From assembly GCF_008831285.2 (NCBI RefSeq), contig NC_045141.1, forward strand, positions 15,858,106 through 15,922,105: DNA of 64,000 bases. Direction: 5' to 3'. This document shows, piece by piece, positions 1-13,500 of this stretch. The notes beneath the pieces were generated by a model that was given only the letters and a program-made list of their open reading frames with translations, had not been told where the DNA came from and did no database searches. Made by a program: the position numbers and the translations under genes. The stretch's first letter is position 1. Each line of letters starts with the position of its first letter. This DNA is from Nymphaea colorata (taxonomy: Eukaryota > Streptophyta > Magnoliopsida > Nymphaeales > Nymphaeaceae).

Positions 1-275
1 TAAAACGATAATTCACAACACTAGGACCCTGACCTCAAATAAAAAAGGAAGTTATAGTTTCCCTCTTGTCCATAAGCAATTCATGAAACACTACAACTAA
101 CTGAAGCAAGATTGCTAAAACTTAGAAAGCACATCTGTTATGACCACCAAAAGCAGAAATTTGATGTTCGCTAGTCATCCCAACACTCCAAAGATATTGA
201 ATGAGAAAGAGCCATGAAAATAATGTACAGTGTGCATGTCCATAAGCCAAAGTATCATTAAAGATATGAATTTAC

Positions 276-3021
276 ATTTTGAAGCTTTAATAACATCCTG
301 CCAAGATCAGAATAAGTTTCACATTTGGATGCCTCCTTTGCAAATTCTTTCCATGCAGTAACCTTGCGAGCACTTTCTACCACAGCCTGACAAAATTTAG
401 AGCACAGAACAATTTGTTGGTGTTGAACAGGAGAAAATAGAATGAATCATCAGATGACAGGAAAAGGCCATACTTCAATATGTAGCTTATCACTAGTATC
501 AAGCATGGTAGCTGCAAGCTTTTGCATAATAAAGCGCCGTGGAGCATTCAGGTCCTTCACCAGTTCCATACCAATGTAATGCGTTCTATAAGCAAGAGGT
601 TCTGGTCGCTCAGTGATGGAACATATCAGCGATGTGTCAGCCCAACAGTGTATGCGTGACTGAGGGAAAAACACAACAATATACTTTTTCCTTCCATGCG
701 TAGGTTTAGCTTTCAATGTTGACAAAGGGCAATCATCTCTTGAACACCGGATCCCAGCCTGCCACTTTCCTCTCCACTGCATCAAGTAAGAAATAAAAAA
801 GAGAGGAATGGTAAAGCACATATTTCGAGCAATGAGAACCTTGTATAACAAAAGGATTCAACTGCTATGACGCCTACAAGCCACAAAGGCTGGAAAGAAA
901 GGCACTGTTAGCACTCGCTTCAATGATTTCTCAACAAAAAGAATCAGTCTATTGCAGCACTAAATGAAAAGAAGGCAAATAAATAAGCAAAAGAATAGAA
1001 CAAAAAGGATTCCATTAGAAACATATAAAAAAGGACCTTAAAGACATTACGTCACTTTCATGAAGACTCCTCCTGTGTATGAAGTTCCACAGGCTTCTAG
1101 AGAGACAAGATTTAATGCTATGCACATCAGTCCACAACAGTTAAGTGGATAGTGAAAGATCTTGCAAATGTGTGGCTACTGAGGTGGGAAGGGGTGTGTA
1201 TGTGTGCATAGAAAACAATATTTTCCCTGAAATATAAGAGGGACATATAGATGAAAATGAAAAAAGCACTAAAGCAGCCTGAATTGATTTACATATGGAA
1301 AACTTTGTTTTGTTCTCTTTGCTGTATCAAGATCAAGACAGAAAAAGTGCTCCTGAATTCCCAATAGGCACCCAAGCAATTCCAATCAAAAGGGAAAACT
1401 ACACACTGGCAACTAAACTTTATAGTTTATAATGCGAATAAATTAAATCTAAACTGGTGTACCCCCCAGTTCAACTTTAGAAGGTCTGGTAGTTTTTCTA
1501 TACATCTCTTCCTAAGACCAAAAGTTACAACTACATTGGCTTGTGGAAATAAGTATCTAAATTTTAGATTACGACCTCCAATTGCTTAATGTTTATGAAA
1601 GCCTAACAATCTTTCAGGACAATAAATAAGAGAAGATAGGTGAATAAGGGATCACAAATTATCTGTACAATCGCGAGGTGGTATATGCAAGGAAATGATA
1701 ACAAATAATTGGTTATCAAATGGAGATTGACAGATCTGAGTCAGCATATATAGCCTAAAATTGCACAATACATAAGTGAAAATCATTTCAAATGGGCAGG
1801 AGGATATACAATTGCAGGAGGTGGCTTTTCCAGGAAAGAGTTGAGCTTCAAGGGTGTTCAATGTAGGCTAAGCATTGGTATTGAAGTTTACTCCAAAACC
1901 ACCCACCTCATATGGGTTAACCAGGAGCAAGTTGAACCCCAGGTATGTTTAGTGCTGGCCAAGTATTGTTAGTAAAGTATACTTCAAAACCACCTCAGCC
2001 CCTTGGGCCTAATCCAAGCATTATACACGTTAGATAAAGGAAAGGGAAGAACAAAAAAAAAATCAATGACATACAACCTGCCATAAAAAAAAAAGTATTA
2101 CATACCTTGACCCACAATGCTATAGAAACATCTTGGTCCATGTTTTCAGCATTTTCTTGGTGACTAACTGATCCACCACCTGAGACTTGCCTGCTAATCT
2201 CACATTCAGAAGCTGAAATAGTGACTGCACTTGCTTTCTGCTCTCTGAAAGAATCTCCTATCATATCACGACCTTGATGTCCATCGTCTGGTAATCCTTG
2301 CCAAACTTCCAAATCCTTCCTCTTACAAGTTTCTGAAGTAAACAGTGCTTCAGCCATTCGTTCTTCAACAGCTATACTATTTTGAGCAATCTTCATTGTT
2401 TGCTTATGACCATACACATCCGAGGATTGGGCTTTGCTCACTTCCCCAGCTGGTGTTACGTCCGAAACTGACAACAGCACTTCATCTTTGGATTCACCCT
2501 CTGTTTCTTTTGCCAGATCTGCTCTAATCAATGTGTCTTTTTCCTGGTGGAGATCAGCTAATTCCTCCACTGTGTTGCAATTCTCCCTATCTTTATTAAG
2601 CAAACCAACTTGTTTGTCATGGGTTCCGTTTGATGGTCCACAGTCTAGCCTACTCTGAGACCTGTCTACTGTTGAGGCAGCTTCCCCTTTGTGTACACCA
2701 TTTGGAAGGCCATCTTCATGAACAACTTCTGGGCAATCAATTTCCATTAGATTTTTTCCTTGACCACATGTATCAACAGGTGAAACTTGTCCTGGCATTG
2801 GATGAAGAACATCAATTTACTGCAGCAGTATGTGATCTCCTTCACCGATACCAGGGGAAATCACAAGCCAGTGCTTTGCCGGTGTCAATTCAAGCTTACT
2901 GAGTTGTCTCCTCTTTTGCAGGTATCATCTGATGGACTTGTTCCCAGTTCGTTTCCAAATTCTGTTGTTGACAGCCTGAGTGGCAAACATACTGGTTTCC
3001 TGGACATGCCCACACTTCCAT
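276..3021 (-). CDS. SUVR5: SUVR5-type histone-lysine methyltransferase, 5' part (partial)
   Basis: The gene lies on the minus strand and continues beyond base 1. Exons I can place are 2900..3021 (putative start exon, beginning MEVWACPGNQYV), about 2791..2106 (acidic low-complexity region ending in ..SIALWVK), 776..474 (WRGKWQAGIRC.. to ..DKLHIE) and 386..276 (AVVESARKVTAWKEF..). The last three junctions are GT-AG and in phase 0. WRGKWQAGIRC, KPTHGRKKY, SWAD-like and RRFIMQKL are hallmarks of the N-terminal conserved region of plant SUVR5, a zinc-finger and SET protein that deposits H3K9me2 in a DNA-methylation-independent way. The zinc fingers and pre-SET/SET domain lie outside the window. 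The start exon resembles the family N-terminus (MEV..CSGVQYV..SDC..QQ). Oddity: the obvious donor at 2899 leaves phase 2, while the acceptors near 2792 or 2820 do not restore the frame of the next exon, so the first junction is unresolved; translation could instead begin at 2798. Family is known from memory; exon placement is read from the sequence. Confidence 0.87.
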
Positions 3022-4224
3022 AACATATTTGTACGCAATGTCCTTGCACCTTCCGTGAACTATTTCCAACTCTCGCAAAACAATTCCTTCCTGCATCCAT
3101 GTCAACATTTTCAGGCAAAACCTGGTCAGAATAGACAATCTTCCACAGATAGAACACGGTGATCCACAAACATTTTTCACAGCAATCAACCAAAGAAATC
3201 CATAGTACCTACATTGCAATATACCGTTCGCTAATTTTAGCTACTTGCTTTAATATGTTTTGAGGGTCACACAAATAAGAGATCCATTATCCGTATGTTT
3301 TTTTTTTTTTTTTTCTAAGATCTGCTATCGAACTTTCCATACAAGTCAGATTAAAAAAATATGAGCAGCGCCAATCTGTTGTAAAAGAACCACAGGTATG
3401 TTGGACGTTACATAACACCTGACAGTACAGGGAAACAAAAAGACAAAGTAATCCAAATTAATTGACCACAGCAGCATAGTCAGATACACTGCTTTCCATG
3501 AATTTCAAACAAGAAAAATTTAATAATTATATTAAGTGTACCAAACTCATAGACACTGATTCGAGACTCGGCGCCTTATGCTTCAGATAAGGACCAAAAT
3601 ACAACGTTCTACATATTTGAACTACTGAAAAGCTCATAACCTATAGTTTTAACAGTTCAATCAAGATCCAAGTATTTTACTGCTTCTCCAAACAGGCACG
3701 AATTACCATCCTCCGCTTCCTTCGAGACAACCTCTGTTCTGAAGTCCTTGCATGGATCGATGGAAATACTAAAACCTCATGGAAACTTAAATATTCAAAA
3801 TCAAATAATGCCAAAATCGACTTCGCACCTTCTAGACCATAAAAACGAAAAAAGACACGAAAGCTACTCAGTTTAGTATGTCAGACACCACAGTACGCAA
3901 TGGCGCTCGTAGGACACAGAAAATCATGACAACAAACAAAAAAACTCATTATACATCTATTAAACTCGAGACCGATCCTTCGAAATCAAAGTATAGATTC
4001 TTATTCAACACCCTTTGACCAACGCGACCCACAAAAAAACGGTGGAAAGGTACAACAAACGCTAGAGAAGTACAACGTTTGGACAGAAACACCAGGCCGG
4101 ATACAATCCACAGTTCAAGCTTGAAAAAACCAAGTACAACCAAAATGTTCGGAGCTCGCGGTTACATGCTGCATTTACAAGAAACACCCATGAAGGATAC
4201 TTCGGTGACATGGGTATTTAGGCC

Positions 4225-5031
4225 TTGCTAATCCCATGGCTTACCTTAGTTTATGAAGGCAACAGGAACCCAAATGGGCCAACCAACGGCCAAGAGAAAC
4301 AACACCAACACGACAGATCAAAAGGGTCCTTCCACTCACCAGAACAGACTCCAGATTGCCCAGATTTGGCTGTAATCCCAGGAGCCCCTTGCCCACAACA
4401 CCCTCAACCATCTCCCCTAGTTTCTGATGGCAAGGGGTCTCGGGTTTACTCCATTCTTACTTTGCCCCATTTATTTTGGGTACACAACGCACTCTGTGGT
4501 AAGAAATTAATAATTGCGAGAACCCGAGGACACGCTAGAGGGAGGATTTCGGAGCCTCCTTTATTAAGGAAGTTCGAAACGATTCTCCCCTCTTTCATGG
4601 GTGGCCGGGATTGGCCTGGCCGAGTCAAGGAGCTCATGGGAGCTGGTCTTTGCCTGTCGATAACAGAGTGGTCTTGTTCCATCTGTATAGAAGTGCGCTG
4701 CCAAATCGAGCCATGCCTCGCATTTAGTCAAGTACTAAAGCAGCGATCAAACCTCTTCATCTTGAAGCCCATCTTAGTCAAACAAGGTGCAAAAAGGATG
4801 ACTCTCGACCACCACCATCCGCGGTTGGTCGTTTCGAGCCAACCATCATTTCCAGGGAGAGCCGTCCATCTCAAGGATGAAACGTCCGGATGGAACCATG
4901 CCCAGCCAAGGGTAACACTAACACAGAAGCTGTGTGTGGCAGCAGGAAGAATGCGACTCCATGGAGAGACTTGTCATTTTCTGCTGCCACTCCCCACAAA
5001 GGTCACCGGGATTAACCATGGCAATATTTGA
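4225..5031 (+). other. Unrecognised 268-codon open frame, doubtful gene
   Basis: A single open frame of 268 codons starts with ATG at 4225. I recognise no domain, its composition is irregular (many Pro, Gln, His and Cys scattered, no repeats), and no clear promoter precedes it. The local base composition is more balanced than the AT-rich flanks, so the frame may simply be long because stops are rare. It could be a relic of a mobile element or an organelle-derived insertion, but I cannot show either. The reading frame is seen; any function would be invention. Confidence 0.2.
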
Positions 5032-5254
5032 TAGTTAATAGAAGGATAGGACAGACTTTCCACACTATGTAGCATGGCCTTTTGGAAACTTTATCGAGGA
5101 GGAGAAAAAGGACTTCCCCGTCGAGATCCCTAGTCCCCCTGTTTCTCTCTCTCATCCCACAAGAAGGGATGGAATTGGAGGCTGATTTTCATTTATTGCT
5201 CCGGATTTCTGTAAGGAAAAAAAAGGTTAAAATAATAAAAGGAATCTAAAAGAA

Positions 5255-5279
5255 AATAATATATATATATATATATATA
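5255..5279. repeat. (AT)n microsatellite
   Basis: About twelve AT units in an A-rich context. No gene is attached. Confidence 0.9.
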
Positions 5280-6480
5280 CCCATCATTGGACCTTGATTT
5301 CTCATTGAAAGGAAGAAATGAAACTCGCCGAAGAGCAGCTGACAATCACACAGATGAATGCACAGGGGATCGGTAACATGCATAAGAAAGAAAAATGCCC
5401 TTTTTATTTTCTGGGTATTCCATTTTTACGGTTCTTTTGCTTGCATCACGTTTATTTTACTATGTCAAAGGACAATTTTTAGCAGCAGCAAGCACAATCT
5501 CAACTACAAAACTATTACAGCAACATCCTTCCGCCAAAAGAAAAACTAAACAGCAACACCCAGAAATTGCTGCACAACCACCAAAGAGGGTTAGTCCCCA
5601 AAGGTTGGGGTCATGTGGCGATTAACCAAAACATGGATCAACGATTAAGGCACTTCTAAGCACAATTACTGACCAATAAAAACCCTAAAGGAGGTACCCA
5701 TCTATGATTATGGACATAAGAGGTGTTTCCCTCTCCAAAATTTGTACCTTGCGTGCGCGTGTGCATACGTCTCTCCGGTTAGCTCATGGCTGAAGTTTAA
5801 AAGGAAACGAGCTGACCAATAGAACGTACAAGATAAAGAGTAAAACAGACCTAAGCTATTTTAAAATGAACATATGCATGCTAGGGATTGGGGAGAAAGA
5901 ATGTACCTTCAGTTTATGTTTAGGGAGAGGGATGGGATGAGAGGCAAAAGGACCGTTGCCCGTCAAGCGGGGCGGTGGCGGGAGTGAAGGTATGGGGCGG
6001 AATCTGTAGGAGGGGAGGCGTTAGGAGCGGAGGAGAGAGGAGATGGGGAGGGTCCAACCCAGTTTTCTACGAGGAAAGATGGGCAGATGGGATGGAGTAT
6101 GTGGGCTAAATCAGGGAGGGAGAAAGTGGGGTGTGGAGGATCCGAGGCTTACTACGGACTAGGAGCACAAGTTATTCTTCCAACAGGGAAGGAGAAGACG
6201 GGATGTGGAAGGATTTGTAGGGTTTGGTTGGGGCAATGGAGAGAACCCAGTCGCGTGGAGGACGGGAGGGAGCCCAATCAACTAGGAACAGTTGAAGAGG
6301 GGAATAGAGAGAGAGAGAACCCTCTCCAGGCTCCGCCCCCTTTTGGTCCGGTCGTGTTTCTAGCAACGGCCGGCCAATGAGCCGCGGTACTCGATCCGCC
6401 TTCCCTGACCACGCCGCTCCCAAAACTCCCACGACTCTCTCATATCACGGGATGGTGGCGCACCTACCTACCGCCCCTAG

Positions 6481-6507
6481 GTCTCTCTCTCTCTCTCTCT
6501 CTCTCTT

Positions 6508-6541
<34 letters not shown>

Positions 6542-6625
6542 CTGTGTGTGTGCGTATGATCGGCTGAAGATCATAACCTGTTGGTGCATAATCAGATTAT
6601 ATATATATGTGTGTGTGTGTGTGTT
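6481..6625. repeat. Compound microsatellite (CT)n-(AT)n-(GT)n, with a second (AT)n(GT)n tract
   Basis: A run of CT at 6481-6505 passes into (AT)n at 6511-6538 and then a short GT run. After a 50-bp spacer a second (AT)n(GT)n tract occurs at 6599-6625. Copies of a sequence like TGAAGATCATAA and CATAATCAG surround both tracts and recur near 6665-6705, so a short unit carrying the tracts seems to have duplicated. Confidence 0.85.
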
Positions 6626-7539
6626 GATCTATTCTTATTACAACGTTTGAAAGCAAAGAATCAGCTGAAGATCATAATCTTTTAGTGCATAATCAGGTTA
6701 TGCAATAAGTCAATAAACAACTGTACAAGTTCGGCATGAAACCTGACAACTTTTTGAGTTTTTTCATAAAGCTAACTTTAACGGATTTTGCTTAACTAAG
6801 AACATGAGATAAAAAAGTGCCGTGATATTGTCCTCTAAATGGTAAGTTGGTGATGTTTAGACCGTCAATGTGTTATGTAATGTAATCTACGCATAGGAAA
6901 TTCATGATCTTCTCATGCTGCATTTTTTTTTTCTCAACCTTTCTTATATGGTCTAACCTCAAGGAAAACTAGCTGCTGTTCTCATTGTCAACCAATCAAC
7001 TGAGGAATCAATATGCACTAAATCAAATTAATTTAAGAAAAAAAAGCTCCAGTTGTTCACAGTCAAATCTCAGCTCAATTTGGTATTAATTATCACTTGT
7101 CAAAAGCTGCATCTGTAATGTCAAAAATGCTATATGTAGATGGTTATTCCTATATTGTGAATATGAACATACCCGCCAAGTTAAATGGTAGAAAAATGTG
7201 ACACAAAACATGTTTCTTACTTGAGGAAAATTTACCAAAAGTTAAGATTGCCCCCCGCAAAGCTTGAAGATTTTTAAATTTTGAATAGAAGTTTGCCACG
7301 AGATATAATGTTGGCTAATATATTGAGTTCTATAAGCTCTAAACAATTCTCATGCTAGCAAAAATAAGTTTATTTCTTTTGAACATAGTTAGCATTTACT
7401 GGGATCACATGTCAAGCCTATTGAGTCAACTGGGATCTTCAACTAATTACATATTATTTTATATTGCACGTTGCTGAGTACTCCAGTTCGTTATTTTTTG
7501 AATTGTGAAATATCACAAACTTTACTAAATGTATACGAA

Positions 7540-8060
7540 TACTTATATTACATGCATCCAGTTTTTTTTTATTAAAAAATTAAACATGAAGTCCTGACAA
7601 GCTTACCATTTTATCATCAAAAAATTAAACATAAAAACTTGTGACATCACCCAGCCGACTCATCGAGTCAACTCTCTGACCCAATGACCCAGTCTTCAGC
7701 TGATCTGGCTCCAACTCATGGATTTGTCAACTATGCTTTCAAAGGCAACTATGTCAAGCTGCATGTTCTTGATCTAAATCTGGAAATACAAGGGTACTCC
7801 GCTAGAATCAGATGGCTGCTAGGAACCCAAGCCTTTATTCGATATTCGGACCATTCAAATAAACACTAAAATCGAATCTGAACTAGCTAACAGGAGGTAC
7901 TTTTTACCATATTTGATAGCTTGGATGATCACATATTTAGATTCGAATATGAAGAAAGAAAATTTACCCTATGCCCAAATCCGATCTTAAATTCGTTATC
8001 TGAAACTGACTTTTGAATTCATATCTGAATCTGAATCTGAATCCGACATTTGAATGCAAG
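7540..8060. repeat. Dispersed AT-rich repeat relic (same family as 27505-27670)
   Basis: Around 7565-7605 the sequence runs through AAACATGAAGTCCTGACAAG and CTTACC, matched at 27525-27553 by AAACATGAAGCCCCAACAGG and CTTACC. A second matching block follows in each (ACTCATGGATTTGTCAACTA near 7714; GTCATGGGTTTGCAAACTGT near 27646). The stretch from 7860 to 8060 is rich in GAATCTGAATC-type phrases also seen at 25380-25640, 36600-36760 and 52900-53600. Two aligned blocks at similar spacing indicate a dispersed mobile repeat; the class is not determined. Confidence 0.55.
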
Positions 8061-10562
8061 AAAAAGGATACATGTTGATGAATTGAAAAGTTACATTGAA
8101 AGTTAGACATTTGGAAATCAACAATGAAGTGAGACATAAATAAATTTGTTGGTAAGTTGTCCAAAAGGCACTTCTGAGTAAAAAGGGCCCAAATCAAAAG
8201 AGGTGTGGGCCGAATTGCAATCATATTGAGCTTAGGCTTCCAAGAAGAAACATGAACATGATTGTTAGTGTTTTCTTCTAAACTTAAATTAATAAATATG
8301 TTTACCATGTTCACATGTATAATAAACCAACCAACTGTTCAAATTGCACTAAAAATTTGACGGTAGAAAAGACTTAAGACTTCAATCTTGTATGAAGTAG
8401 TTGATTTAGTGGGAGGAAATAAGAAAATGGGAGGGGAGAAGAAGGTTTGGTGAGTGATTGATACATCATCTGTACATATTTATTTCTCTAGTTGTTTGGA
8501 AGAAAGGATTTATGATGCAGGAGATGATCCAAATGTGCCTAGGCCCACTAACGGCATTTGGATCTATCACAGTGTTCCATATTGTCATTCAGAATTAGAC
8601 GGAATGTTAAATTTATGTTAATTATCTCATTTAGGAAGAACTCTCGTTTTGATCAAACATCTTTTTTACTTTGAAAGCTTGTTATTTTATCTCTACAAGT
8701 AGCTTAAATTTCGTTATAGTTACATGACAGTTCAGTCTGAAAATATGAAATTCATCTTATTCACATTGAATTCCCTTATTTTTGCTTCAACTTTATTGTT
8801 TCTTGCCGCTTTTCTTAAGTGGTAAATTGCCATCTGTTGAACTAGGTCTGCAGGGAAGGAAGAAGGTCAGAGGATTAAGGGAGAACGAGAGATTTTATTG
8901 AGAGAGGATGTCTACAACTTGATGATTTTCAGGTGAGCATTCTAACTCCATTCTTTGGGTGATTAAGAATCTTCCAGATAGGTGATTAAATGCTAATGTC
9001 AATGGATTTAATTTCAAGAGAGCTCTACAGAAGCAGTTGTTTCAGTCAGACATCTTCCCTGAAATCTCCATTCTATCTGCACGGTCTACATCATGTCTGC
9101 GTAACTCTGGTTTGACGGTTTCGGAAAACGACCCTTCTGCTTCCATCAATTTGATAGCTAAGAATTATTTGGGAAACTGTTGAGGACTAAAAGAGCTATT
9201 CTCAACTTCCCAAGTGAGATACAGCTGACAATTTCATTCTGATTTTTGCCTTCTATCTCTCCTATCATCTCCATTCTTATATTCGTTCCGACTCAGGATT
9301 CCAGATATAGCCTAAATCTCTTTCAGAAAGTGACTTCGCAAATTTGCAGAGCAACAAATCAAGAAGCTCGATCCGAGGGTTGAATTTTCAGGCATAATAT
9401 CTCTGAGAGCTGATGAAGGTCTACCATTAACGGAAGACGATTCCAAACACCAAAGGCGATGAGAAAGAAATTATATATGTATATATTTCTTTATTATTGT
9501 ATAACGTGATCGAAACTTCATTCCTTGCAGGCACTTAACGGAATACATTATGGTTTTCTTCCATTTTCAGATGATGAGTAGCTTTTCAAATACAAGATCA
9601 TTTAATTGATCTACACGTCGAAAGGACAAAACTCGGGAAAGCCTAGACCAGCACGTCCTATGAGGTCATGGGAAAGCTTAGGCTGTAGAATGGCAAGGCT
9701 AGGATTTAATTCTCTGGGATTATTAGGTATCAACAGTTAATCTTGAATAATTACTATACTGATTTAAACTTTCTACCATTCTAAAGTTTTTCATGTTTCT
9801 TACCAGAAAAACTTACAATTATCCTGAGATTATGCAACTATGAGCTGGCACCATAGTTACCAAGTTCAAAATTGGACACAGGAAGCAACTGGGAAAGCAG
9901 CAATCGGGACAATAGTGTTGTGAAGTGGATGATGCTTTTTCTGCAACAGATACTAGAAATGCTTGAAAAATAAGATGGGCGGCATGAAAAAAGTGAACGG
10001 AAATGGAAATATGAGAAAGAAAGAAATAAATGTTGGTATAAAACAAATAAGAGAAGTATATAAACGTTTTGTCATAACAATAAATAATAATCTTATTTGA
10101 AGGGACAGAACACAGAGGAAGAGGAAAGTGGGAAATTGATAAACAAGGGAAATGCCATAAGAAGAAAATTGGAAGCAGAAAATTATGAAGGAATTGAGTG
10201 AGAAGCATGTTTCCCACACTTACCCTTTCTTGGAGAATGTGATAATTTTACTGCTTCAGAAGCATGCATCTCTCCCCAAGGTGCAACTATGTGTTACGGC
10301 TGTTCATTCTAAATGGGAAAAAGAGACAGGTGACATCTTACATACACAAATTCTGAATTTACAATCAGCTGGCCTTCTCACAAATTAGTCTGCTAGGCAA
10401 AAAAGGAGAAAAGGTAGGCTAACAAATTACAAAGCCAATCAGCTCACAACGACTTGTATACATTTCCAAAAAAAGGGAAAAAAGTACAATTACAGTGAAG
10501 GAGCACCATTTCAAAATTAGCTAGTGCTGCATTCGGCCGTGGAACCTGAAGGGAATTGCAGC

Positions 10563-13500
10563 CTAAGCTTTTGTCAGTTCTTTTGCCAGTAAATATCGGT
10601 GTGCAAAGTTGTGGGGTATCCATTCAACACACCTCCGCAATTTACTCTGCAAGCATCTCCGCACAATCCTACGTTGAATTTCAGGCAGACAGTTCTGAAT
10701 CACGGCCAACAGCCCTTCTGTGCTTAAGCATGAATCTCTCGCAAAGTTCTCAAGAATTCTGGGCAGCAGAATTTTCTCTTCATTGCGTATACCTATGCTT
10801 GCTTGAATATACTCTTGCTTTGCAGCTTCAAGCTCCTGGAATACCCTTTTTGGTGTATACATCCGGACCTTCAACAAAAAAAGTCAGAAGGTTCCTCAGT
10901 GAAGTTTCAGAAAATAAAGCGAGTCAAAATTTCTATAGACTAAATCAACTTTAATCCGTACTAGCGGGAAAAATGTGAAAATTAGTAACACTTACACGAG
11001 AATAAATAGTGAATGCCCCACAATGCAATGCCATTTCAATCCGGGTAACAGCATTTGCTGAGATCAATTATAACTTTGAAACAAAACCCAATGGCACTGT
11101 AGGACGCTTCAAAATGCTGTTAATGCCCACAGAAGACAGACTACCTTCTTGAGATTTCTAAGTTGTTCTCGCCAAAAGTAAAAAAAAAAATCCTATGCCA
11201 GAGAGAGCTGATGGAGATTTACTCACAATTCAGCAATTTCTTACAAGGCCAATTGAGGCCTAGTTGGGCGAAGACCCAAATTTCACGAGTTTCAGTTAAC
11301 CTCAATTGCCAACCTCAGCAAGCCCCAATGTTTGAACAAACTAATTCAGAACCACGATCAAGCATTCACTACACAGGAAAATAAGCAAGAATTTCTAAAT
11401 AAGCTGAAGTTCATACCGCAGGATCTGAATAACATCCTGAGCAAAGAGCAAAGTTCAGAAGAGGTTCTGGATAATGAATTGCACAGCCTTGTCGGTCATC
11501 TCCAACTTTAATCTTCAATTTTGTGGATAATAGGGTCCTGAGCCACTGCATCATTGGTTAAATTTGGTTATGCATTTCATTTAAACACCATTTTCATAAA
11601 AAAAAAAGTAAATTTAAACTTTCCAGGAAAGGGATGAGATATTTATTCCACACCACGAATGCAAGAGTATATAAGCAAAAAACTTAATCATGATGTTACA
11701 ATTGGTTATGCATTCTGACCTTACACACAGTTGGTACACAGTGCATTTTAATTTGGACAAATTTTAAGAACTTTACTGCTAAAAATAAGTGTTAACTTTC
11801 ATCCAGTGTTAATATTGCAACATTATTACTTTTTATTGAAGCCAGCTGATGATATTGGCAAAATGTCCTGATATTTTCAAAATACCATCAGAAAATAAGC
11901 ATTACAATATTATCACGATATTAGTGTCAAGACATCTCAATATTTTCGTTGCGGAAAGGGAAATCCTTTGTTTATACATGTTAGCATATAATTTTTATAT
12001 TTTGTTTCTTACACAATTTGAAAAACTTTTTTCAAATGTTCATCAATATTTTTCCAAGGGCAAAGTAGAAGACATATCATTTCATAATTTTGATATTAGC
12101 CATACTTTGGTTTTTTGAATTTCTGAGACTTTCCTAAGAAGAACAAGAACTCTAAACTTTCCGAGAAGAACCTTCCTAATAAATTGCCAGAATGATATAT
12201 GTGACTATGCCATCTTTTTACTCATGTAGTTTTCTTTTCTTCATAGAAGCATATGGGACTTTTGTGTTATATTTTCAAGCAGAACATTGGACAGGTAGTT
12301 CAATAAGCATCTAAAAAAACTACAAGTGCAGAGCATATCTGAATACATCCAACATGTAACTTTAGGGCATGAATAACAAGACTATCGTGGCATTGCACAA
12401 CAATGACAGATAGCAATAGACATTCTACTTCCATCAACAATCAACCATGTAAGAAATGCTGGTATAAGTAAATGAAATAGGAGACTCAAGGAGCACACCT
12501 GAACGGGACGAGGCATCCGACATTTCAGAATTTGACACTGTATCATGTCAGCATTTATTGTTTGACCTCCCACATTGTAAGCAGTCTGTATAACAACATG
12601 ATCTCCATAACTACTATCGAAAGCATTTAAATTGGTAGTTCATATCATAAAATGGTCTCCTACCTTGACAAGTAAGTATGCTCGCTTAAGATTATTTTGG
12701 GAGATTCCACATGTTACATATGCCTGCACAGTAGCAACCACTATGAATAAATAAGCAGCAGAAGGAAGGCAAGGGAAAGGATATGTGAAGCCTGATCAAA
12801 TTATAGTGCATACATGCATCACCAGTGCATTGTGTATGTTGATCCAGAATGCAAGCTTCTCTTCATTCTTCAACTTTCTAGGATCAACCTTTTCTAATCG
12901 CCGCACAAGGGTCCTGAAATGGAGTTGCCAAGTAAGATAGACACACAAAACACTTCTTATGACAGTAATCAGACCAAATGGGAGCTTATGGCATTGGGCT
13001 TTGATATTGTGTCTTTAATCAACAATTTTTATCCTCTACCACTTCACTCTCATAGATGTATAATTTACGTTATGGGTGCCATACCTAACAGAATAATTTA
13101 TGTTCAATAGAATTACATGCAAGTTTCACAACTTGGCTATCCTAATGGTTCATTAGACTGTTTGATCAATGTCCAAGAATGGAATCTTTTGGCCTTTACC
13201 AGTACTTAATCAATAAATTTCAACATAAGGTTTAAGAACTGACATCTCATAAAAGACTCTGTTTACCCCAGTTACAGATTTGTCATAGTCAAATTAAAGC
13301 CCTCTCCACAGTCTAGATCTCATGCATCAGATTTTAAAGGAAATTTCTTACAGCTATAAATAACTATCAGGAAGCCAAGTAACATAGACAGGGAAAGAAG
13401 GTCAAGGTACCTGTGTCGACATGCCGACAGGGGTATGGCAACACTCTTGGACATGGTATTTTTTATATTTGTATAGTTTTTTGTGAAATTTTGCAGGTTA

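Larger units (their letters stand above)
3022..10562. other. Gene-poor interval between SUVR5 and the DUF547 gene
   Basis: This interval presumably holds the SUVR5 promoter and leader. A purine-rich, GC-rich patch at about 5930-6420, with a CCAAT sequence near 6375, is the only promoter-like island. Other contents are AT-rich repeat relics and microsatellites listed separately. I see no multi-exon coding structure. The frames found here are short or of low coding quality. Confidence 0.6.

Noticed and set aside
5395-5625. Short plus-strand frames near 5.4-5.6 kb
   Set aside because: They have no domain, low-complexity neighbours, and no splice context; likely chance.
7540-8060. Considered as an LTR or LINE remnant
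   Set aside because: No terminal repeats, primer-binding site or reverse-transcriptase-like frame can be seen; only the dispersed-repeat status is supported.
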